From Acidimicrobiaceae bacterium (GTDB taxonomy: Bacteria; Actinomycetota; Acidimicrobiia; Acidimicrobiales; UBA8592): a DNA stretch of 38,006 nt. Below, in pieces: positions 33,621 to 38,006 of this stretch. The notes below the pieces were generated by a model. It worked only from the letters and a program-made list of their open reading frames with translations. It was not told where the DNA came from and did no database searches. The position numbers and the translations under genes are program-made. Location: positions 10,233 through 48,238 of the forward strand of contig PAZD01000015.1 in NCBI GenBank assembly GCA_002715405.1, in the 5' to 3' direction. How positions within the stretch are numbered: position 1 is the first letter of the stretch; every line of letters begins with the position of its first letter.

Positions 33621-33653
33621 ATTTCGGAGATTGTTTTCAGTCGAAATACTCCG
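33621..33653 (+). promoter_or_regulatory. Possible alternative-stem leader before rplS
   Basis: ATTTCG (33621-33626) can pair with CGAAAT (33642-33647), or CGGAG (33625-33629) with CTCCG (33649-33653). The two stems share bases and exclude each other, as in attenuator leaders. Short stems, so uncertain. Confidence 0.25.
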
Positions 33654-33711
33654 TATCCTTACAGGGTCTACTAACGACACTCAAAAATAAGAAACAAGAT
33701 TAAATCGACTC

Positions 33712-34056
33712 ATGAAACTCACAGACCAAATTGATAAAGCCAGCATTAGAGACGATATCCCAGCCTTTGCATCAGGCGATACCGTTAAAGTGCATGTTCG
33801 TGTCGTTGAGGGCAACCGTCAGCGAGTGCAAGTATTTGAAGGTGTAGTGATTAGTCGACAGGGTGGTGGAGTTAGCGAAACGTTCACAGTAAGGAAAGTT
33901 TCTTTCGGGGTTGGTGTTGAGCGAACATTTCCAGTGCACTCACCGATACTAGATAAAATCGAACTCGTATCACGCGGTCGAGTAAGGCGTGCAAAGCTTT
34001 ATTACCAGCGGGGCAGAATCGGTAAGCGGGCAAAGATAAAGGAAAAAAGAGATTAG
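33712..34056 (+). CDS. rplS: 50S ribosomal protein L19
   Basis: Protein at the 30S-50S interface. The 114 residues show FASGDTVKVHVRVVEGNRQR, VQVFEGVVISRQGGG, ETFTVRKVSFGVGVERTFP, and VRRAKLYYQRGRIGKRAKIKE in standard order. TTAAAT lies six bases before the ATG, close to the leaderless pattern. The stop faces the small zinc-protein gene with one base between stop codons. Confidence 0.97.
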   Translation: MKLTDQIDKASIRDDIPAFASGDTVKVHVRVVEGNRQRVQVFEGVVISRQGGGVSETFTVRKVSFGVGVERTFPVHSPILDKIELVSRGRVRRAKLYYQRGRIGKRAKIKEKRD

Positions 34057-34057
34057 A

Positions 34058-34258
34058 CTACCCTACCGGCGGCCTATTACCCTTATTGTTCCAACAACCT
34101 CGATGCCAATGCCTTCTTAGGTCTGGGGACAAATGAGGAACAGCGACGATATGCCCACTCCCTGAGGGGATATCTCTATTGCATCCCGGACAAATATATT
34201 TCTTTAGGGCTTCATAGGGTTGCACAAATTTAACTTCACACTCATCGTCATTCCACAT
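34058..34258 (-). CDS. Small zinc-binding protein of the actinobacterial CPGC...HWH family
   Basis: Homologues occur widely in actinobacteria, often annotated only as 'ATP/GTP-binding protein'. The 66 residues carry the hallmark YICPGCNRDIPSGSGHIVAVP and RRHWHRGCWN: a CxxC knuckle plus HxxxC, suited to bind one zinc. Function is unknown. It follows the 36-residue membrane protein gene by six bases on the same strand and is convergent to rplS. Confidence 0.8.
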   Translation of the reverse strand: MWNDDECEVKFVQPYEALKKYICPGCNRDIPSGSGHIVAVPHLSPDLRRHWHRGCWNNKGNRPPVG

Positions 34259-34264
34259 TGGAAT

Positions 34265-34375
34265 TCAACCTAACCAAGCCCAGAGAACAAGACCCACGAG
34301 TATTATAAGCCCTACATGGACAAACCAATAATCAAATTTTGACTTACGGTGTCTTCGGGTCGGATTAAAGCCCAC
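34265..34375 (-). CDS. 36-residue single-pass membrane protein
   Basis: Short but well-formed frame: GTG start, then MGFNPTRRHRKSKFDYWFV, a basic N-terminus, then one hydrophobic helix (about 18-35) ending in WAWLG. This N-PTRRH-K-S-DY layout followed by one helix is familiar from tiny actinobacterial proteins. It is immediately upstream of the zinc-protein gene (six-base gap), suggesting a two-gene unit. AATACT six bases before the GTG may be its -10 element. Confidence 0.6.
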   Translation of the reverse strand: MGFNPTRRHRKSKFDYWFVHVGLIILVGLVLWAWLG

Positions 34376-34381
34376 TTGTCT

Positions 34382-34389
34382 AGTATTGT
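34382..34389. promoter_or_regulatory. Overlapping divergent -10 elements
   Basis: On the forward strand TATTGT (34384-34389) lies six bases before the enoyl-CoA hydratase ATG. On the reverse strand AATACT (34387-34382) lies six bases before the GTG of the small membrane protein gene. Only 20 bases separate the two start codons. Confidence 0.4.
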
Positions 34390-34395
34390 TGTTTC

Positions 34396-35178
34396 ATGGA
34401 AGAAATACAGTTAACCCAAGAGGAAAATATAGCAACGGTCACGATAAACAGGCCTCAAGTTAAGAATGCAGTAACTAGTGATATGTGGGATGAGCTTCAA
34501 CGTGTCTTTACTGAACTTGGATATAGGGATGATGTCCGTGCGGTTATCGTAACGGGAGCTGGAGATGATTTCTGTTCAGGCGCAGATGTCGGAGGTATGG
34601 GTAGTCGAAGCGAAGGTCCACGATTGCATCAGCTTGACGCTATGAGAAAAGTTGGGGACTGCTGTCTTTCCTTATTCAATATGCCAAAAGTGACTATTGC
34701 AAAAGTCTCTGGGGTTGCAGTAGGAGCCGGAATGAACTTGGCATTATCCTGTGACCTTGTTGTCGCTTCTGAGAATGCAAGGTTCAGCGAAATCTTCGCA
34801 CAACGGGGTTTGTCAGTGGACTTCGGAGGTTCGTTTCTACTTCCCAGAATTGTGGGTATGCAGAAAGCAAAAGAGCTAGTTCTATTAGCGGAAGTGATCT
34901 CAGCTTCTAAAGCACATGAGATGGGCCTAACGAACTATGTCGTCCCTCGTGAACAGCTTGATGAGAAAGTCTTAGATCTAGCCACAAGGGCAGCTAGTGG
35001 TCCACCGCGTGCTCTCGCTATGAGTAAAGCAATGTTGAATAAGTCTTTTGCAAACTCAATTCAAGATGCTCTTGATCAAGAGGGAACATCACAAACTGTT
35101 AATTTCACAACAAAGGATGTCTCAGAAGCTATGAAGGCATTCCAAGAGAAACGGTCACCAAGGTTCAAGGGTTGGTAG
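34396..35178 (+). CDS. Enoyl-CoA hydratase/isomerase family protein
   Basis: Crotonase-fold enzyme likely acting on an enoyl-CoA in fatty acid or aromatic-acid breakdown. The 260 residues show TINRPQVKNAVTSDMWDEL, TGAGDDFCSGADVGGM (oxyanion hole), AKVSGVAVGAGMNLALSCDLVVASENARFSEIF (here as motif outline) and RGLSVDFGGSFLLPRIVG. The second catalytic position reads Asp-Phe-Gly-Gly, as in PaaG-like isomerases, so hydratase activity is not certain. Its stop overlaps the TTG start of the cytochrome c gene. The mRNA appears leaderless. Confidence 0.88.
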   Translation: MEEIQLTQEENIATVTINRPQVKNAVTSDMWDELQRVFTELGYRDDVRAVIVTGAGDDFCSGADVGGMGSRSEGPRLHQLDAMRKVGDCCLSLFNMPKVTIAKVSGVAVGAGMNLALSCDLVVASENARFSEIFAQRGLSVDFGGSFLLPRIVGMQKAKELVLLAEVISASKAHEMGLTNYVVPREQLDEKVLDLATRAASGPPRALAMSKAMLNKSFANSIQDALDQEGTSQTVNFTTKDVSEAMKAFQEKRSPRFKGW

Positions 35179-35549
35179 TAGAATCCAATTTTTTGAAGTT
35201 TAGATTGTGCAGTGTGATCGTGGTCTTAGTTGCCTTGCTCTTTTCTGGGTGCAGCACTTCAGCTACCCCAGAGATTCCAGCAGGGCCTAATGGCGAGATC
35301 GATCCAGAACTAGTAGTCGGAAGAATTGTATGGTCTAAACATTGCTCTAATTGCCACGGAGGCGCAGGTCAAGGGGGAAGGGGGAAACAACTCAACAACG
35401 GCGAGATCTTCAAACTGTACCCGAAGAAAGAAGCTCTGTTTCAAGTGATATATGACGGCAAGGGGCAAAGTATGCCCAGTTTCCAATCCACGCTTTCATC
35501 AAACGAAATCTATGCCGTTTCAAGGTATATTCGCGAAATACTGAACTAG
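35172..35549 (+). CDS. Cytochrome c lipoprotein (small class I)
   Basis: Membrane-anchored electron carrier. The signal region (about 8-26) ends with a lipobox LFSGC, Cys27 being the lipidation site. One haem c site CSNCH (58-62) and an axial Met101 (GQSMPSF) follow, and the C-terminal helix NEIYAVSRYIREI is typical. Length 125. The TTG start overlaps the upstream stop by seven bases; a later TTG at 35193 is an alternative. Partner oxidase or reductase is not in the window. Confidence 0.85.
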   Translation: MVVESNFLKFRLCSVIVVLVALLFSGCSTSATPEIPAGPNGEIDPELVVGRIVWSKHCSNCHGGAGQGGRGKQLNNGEIFKLYPKKEALFQVIYDGKGQSMPSFQSTLSSNEIYAVSRYIREILN

Positions 35550-35609
35550 GATCAGTATTGAATATTCGAAGAGATTGCTGCCGTGGCACACTCAACACCT
35601 TAAAAAAAG

Positions 35610-35615
35610 TACCCT
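35610..35615 (+). promoter_or_regulatory. Putative -10 element of leaderless xerC
   Basis: TACCCT, six bases (TGTCGT), then the xerC ATG. Confidence 0.45.
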
Positions 35616-35621
35616 TGTCGT

Positions 35622-36503
35622 ATGCCCTGGAAGATAAATTCTTTTCTCAAGTCATTGATTTCAGTCAGCGATGCGACGACCGCTGTGTATAAAAGGGATG
35701 TCAATGCCTTCATGAAGTGGAGCCTAGAAAATGAACTTCATCGTCCCAAAGATATTACTCGACGACACCTCCGGTACTACCTTGCATGGCTGCAGGAGAA
35801 TAGTTACGCACGTCGGACCATTGCTAGAAAAGCATCGGCGTTACGGAGGTACTTTCAATGGGCGCAAAGAACAGGAGTTATATCTACTGACCCGAGTATC
35901 GAAATTCAGGCGACGCTCGGAGATGGTCGCCTTCCAAGAGTTTTAAAGAAACAAGAGATTAAAGTTCTTTTGGATACTCCAAGAGCGTCGATAGTTGATG
36001 AAACCGGACCCCGACGCCTTAGAGATGATGCTGTTTTAGAGTTGCTTTATGGCAGTGGATTAAGGGTAAGTGAGCTGTGTTCCTTAACAATAAAGTCATT
36101 CGATTTTCAAAGGAAACTAGTTCGTGTTCTAGGAAAAGGGAATAAAGAACGCCTTGTACCTCTCTCTCAAAAATCAGTGAGAGCAATAAAAGCATGGTTA
36201 TCAGAAGGAAGAATAGAGCTTTCTCAGGAATCTAAGAGTAATAGTTCCCTGTTCGTCAATCTCCGAGGAAATTCTCTCACTCCTCGCGATGTGAGACGAA
36301 TAATTGATCGAAGAGCCTCAGCTCCAACGAACCCGCATGCATTCCGCCATACCTACGCCACCCACCTTCTCGATGGCGGAGCTGATCTTCGTGAAGTTCA
36401 AGAATTACTTGGCCACGCTGACCTTAGCTCAACTCAGATCTACACCCATGTAAGTAAAGAAAGACTTAAGAAAGTCCACAAGGAAACACATCCAAGAGCA
36501 TAA
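35622..36503 (+). CDS. xerC: Tyrosine recombinase XerC
   Basis: Resolves chromosome dimers at dif with XerD. N-terminal SAM-like DNA-binding domain (TTAVYKRDVNAFMKW) and C-terminal catalytic domain with Arg148 (SGLRVSEL), Lys172 (LGKGNKERLVPL), His239 and Arg242 (HAFRHTYATHLL), His265 (LLGHADLSSTQ) and nucleophile Tyr274 (IYTHVS). Length 293 and the place before rpsB fit XerC rather than a phage integrase; no att-like repeats flank it. Confidence 0.93.
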   Translation: MPWKINSFLKSLISVSDATTAVYKRDVNAFMKWSLENELHRPKDITRRHLRYYLAWLQENSYARRTIARKASALRRYFQWAQRTGVISTDPSIEIQATLGDGRLPRVLKKQEIKVLLDTPRASIVDETGPRRLRDDAVLELLYGSGLRVSELCSLTIKSFDFQRKLVRVLGKGNKERLVPLSQKSVRAIKAWLSEGRIELSQESKSNSSLFVNLRGNSLTPRDVRRIIDRRASAPTNPHAFRHTYATHLLDGGADLREVQELLGHADLSSTQIYTHVSKERLKKVHKETHPRA

Positions 36504-36541
36504 AATTTCTAATCCTAGTGCCACAAAACTGACGATTACTT

Positions 36542-36594
36542 AAGTGGGAGAAGCATTTATGCTGGTAGACTTCTCACTTGTTCTGATATCAGAA
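36542..36594 (+). promoter_or_regulatory. Inverted repeats in the xerC-rpsB gap
   Basis: AAGT plus GAGAAG (36542-36553, two-base bulge) pair with CTTCTCACTT (36570-36579), with a small internal AGCA/TGCT hairpin in the loop. Directly after comes the perfect 14-base palindrome TTCTGATATCAGAA (36581-36594). The first structure may end xerC transcription or belong to an rpsB leader; the palindrome resembles an operator. Confidence 0.4.
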
Positions 36595-36615
36595 TAATAA
36601 TTCATCTGAAGCCAA

Positions 36616-36661
36616 CCACGGTCGTTTTCGGGCGCAGGTTCCAGAGTTCGTTTAACCGTGG
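36616..36661 (+). promoter_or_regulatory. rpsB leader: Stem-loop leader just before the rpsB ribosome-binding site
   Basis: CCACGGT (36616-36622) pairs perfectly with ACCGTGG (36655-36661) around a 32-base loop. The AAGGAG Shine-Dalgarno starts right after the stem. This is a plausible site for autoregulation by S2, as known for rpsB leaders in other bacteria, though the sequence is not one I recognise. Confidence 0.4.
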
Positions 36662-36672
36662 AAGGAGAAAAA

Positions 36673-37572
36673 ATGTCACCAGTTGTCACGATGAGTCAAC
36701 TTCTCGAAGCGGGGGTTCATTTCGGCCACCAGACGAGACGTTGGAATCCCAAAATGCAGAGGTTCATATACGGTGAACGTAATGGAATCTACTTGCTTGA
36801 TCTAAACCAAACTCTTGATTGTCTGACCAATGCTTATACCCATGTACGAGATACTGTCGCGAAAGGCGGCTTAGTTCTTTTCGTCGGAACAAAAAAACAG
36901 ACAAGAGATTCCGTAGAGCAATTCGCAGAACGCTGCTCTCAGCCGTATGTCAATCAACGATGGCTAGGAGGCATGCTTACAAATTTTGAAACTATGGCTA
37001 AGCGTGTTGCAAAGATGAAGGAATATCAACGAATGCGCGAATCGGGAGAGTTTGATGAAATGCCCAAAAAGGAAGCGTTGATGCTCTCAAGGGAACTCGC
37101 AAAACTCGAGCGTAACCTAGGCGGTATCCGAACTATGCGCAGCAGGCCACAAATTGTCTTTGTCCTTGATACCAAGAAGGAACACATCGCTGTTACCGAA
37201 GCCAATAAGCTGGGTATCCCTGTTATCGCAGTAGTAGATACGAACTGTGATCCTGATGTTATCGACTATGTGATACCTGGTAATGATGACGCGATTCGCT
37301 CAAGTGAACTAATGTGCCGAGTGATTTGTGAGGCAGTTGAAGAAGGACAATTGATCGCTTCAAAGAGTCTTGGAGATAGCTCACCCGCTGTTGAAGAAAA
37401 TACCGAAAGAACTGAGAAAGATGAGCGAGCGATCGCCGAAGAGCAAGAATTAGCTAAAAAAGCTGCAGCGGAGGCATTTCGCGAGAAAGAGAAAAAAATT
37501 GCGGAAGAGATAGCTTCAGCCCCTAATGATGATTCTCCTTCAGAAGAGATGACCGAAACTAATCAGGAGTAG
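36673..37572 (+). CDS. rpsB: 30S ribosomal protein S2
   Basis: Late-assembling small-subunit protein that bridges S1 and the 16S rRNA in many bacteria. MSQLLEAGVHFGHQTRRWNPKM, QRWLGGMLTNFET, VFVLDTKKEHIAVTEANKLGIPVIAVVDTNCDPD (outlined) and IRSSELMC are S2 hallmarks. The frame is open from a GTG at 36658; I use the ATG at 36673 because GGAG lies close before it. The 299-residue product has a Glu/Lys/Ala-rich C-terminal tail of about 60 residues, as in other actinobacteria. tsf follows after three bases. Confidence 0.97.
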   Translation: MSPVVTMSQLLEAGVHFGHQTRRWNPKMQRFIYGERNGIYLLDLNQTLDCLTNAYTHVRDTVAKGGLVLFVGTKKQTRDSVEQFAERCSQPYVNQRWLGGMLTNFETMAKRVAKMKEYQRMRESGEFDEMPKKEALMLSRELAKLERNLGGIRTMRSRPQIVFVLDTKKEHIAVTEANKLGIPVIAVVDTNCDPDVIDYVIPGNDDAIRSSELMCRVICEAVEEGQLIASKSLGDSSPAVEENTERTEKDERAIAEEQELAKKAAAEAFREKEKKIAEEIASAPNDDSPSEEMTETNQE

Positions 37573-37575
37573 AGA

Positions 37576-38006
37576 ATGGCTGACTTCACAGCGAAAGATG
37601 TACAGAAACTCAGGCAAGCCTCGGGCGCGGGGATGATGGATGCGAAAAAGGCCCTTGATGAAGCTTCCGGAGATTTTGAAGCTGCCCTTCAAGCTCTTCG
37701 CGAAAAGGGTCTTTCAAAAGCAGATAGTAGAAGTGATCGCGAAAGTTCAAATGGTGCCGTAGCTGTAGCAAGAGACGGTAACTCCGCTGCGATCGTAGAA
37801 CTGAAATCTGAAACTGATTTTTCAGCTAAAGCAGAAGATTTTCTGGCTTTGACTCAACAGTTAGCTAATTTAGTCCTAGATCGGGGAGAGGAAGCAACAA
37901 CTGAGATCAATGATGCTATTGATGATCTTCGAATCAATAAAAAGGAAAATATTCAACTGGGGTTAGTGCGAAGAGTGCAAGCGCCTGAGAGTGCTGTCAT
38001 GGACGT
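37576..38006 (+). CDS. tsf: Elongation factor Ts, 3' end cut by window edge
   Basis: Nucleotide exchange factor for EF-Tu. The 143 visible codons include ADFTAKDVQKLRQASGAGMMDAKKALDEA (outlined), the UBA-like N-terminal module, then LREKGLSKADSR and the start of the core domain (VELKSETDFSAK, where TDF contacts EF-Tu). AGGAG lies before the ATG, overlapping the rpsB stop region. The remainder lies outside the window. Confidence 0.96.
   Translation, partial: MADFTAKDVQKLRQASGAGMMDAKKALDEASGDFEAALQALREKGLSKADSRSDRESSNGAVAVARDGNSAAIVELKSETDFSAKAEDFLALTQQLANLVLDRGEEATTEINDAIDDLRINKKENIQLGLVRRVQAPESAVMD

Noticed and set aside
35622..36503. Tyrosine recombinase as a phage or island integrase
   Set aside because: Length, motifs and position before rpsB match XerC; no tRNA, attachment repeats or mobile genes flank it.
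1..38006. CRISPR array, tRNA, rRNA, insertion sequence or prophage
   Set aside because: No regular repeats with spacers, no cloverleaf or rRNA segments, no transposase or phage structural genes were seen on either strand.

Overview
The window is a 38 kb chromosomal stretch (about 45% G+C by eye, gene-dense, no intergenic gap above 300 bp) from a bacterium of the phylum Actinobacteria. The best guess is an Acidimicrobiia-like, probably free-living lineage. Pointers are a SepIVA-type coiled-coil gene next to yceD, an MhuD-like haem oxygenase, a UvrD2-like helicase with an HRDC domain, an Mcr-type alpha-methylacyl-CoA racemase with the mycobacterial catalytic triad, the small CPGC...HWH zinc protein typical of actinobacteria, and many leaderless genes. 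The taxonomic call is inference; no rRNA gene is present.

Left part (1-14230) is mixed metabolism and repair: ettA (cut by the window edge), a HAD phosphatase, exonuclease III, an APC permease with cytosolic regulatory domains, uvrD2, mcr, an mhuD-like gene overlapping a small membrane protein gene, galE, an ALO-type flavin oxidase with a D-threonine-aldolase-like PLP enzyme, and ATP-type pckA behind a divergent cold-shock-like gene.

Middle and right part (14404-34056) is the conserved translation/cell-envelope/secretion block: fakA, recG, a 50-aa zinc ribbon on the other strand, rsmD, coaD, sepIVA-like, yceD, rpmF, plsX, acpP, rnc, a mutM homologue, smc, a membrane-anchored HtrA-like protease, ftsY, ffh, rpsP, khpA, rimM, trmD, rplS. 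Genes here serve ribosome assembly (S16, L32, L19, RsmD, RimM, TrmD), SRP targeting (Ffh/FtsY), phospholipid synthesis (PlsX, ACP, FakA) and chromosome maintenance (Smc, RecG). The last part (34058-38006) has two tiny opposite-strand genes, an enoyl-CoA hydratase coupled to a cytochrome c lipoprotein, xerC, rpsB and the start of tsf.

Main unusual points: (1) the syntenic mutM gene keeps the Fpg fold but has lost the catalytic N-terminal proline, the beta-turn lysine, the H2TH asparagine and three of four zinc cysteines, so it looks like a conserved pseudo-glycosylase; (2) nine start codons are preceded at exactly six nucleotides by a TANNNT hexamer, a leaderless-transcription signature that also settles several start choices; (3) at 34376-34395 two divergent genes have -10 elements that overlap; (4) the permease carries an EIIA-like domain without its phospho-histidine plus a TrkA-C domain; (5) rpsB has a structured leader. 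No mobile element, CRISPR array, tRNA or rRNA was seen. I did not find a clear multi-gene novel defence or mobile system here.
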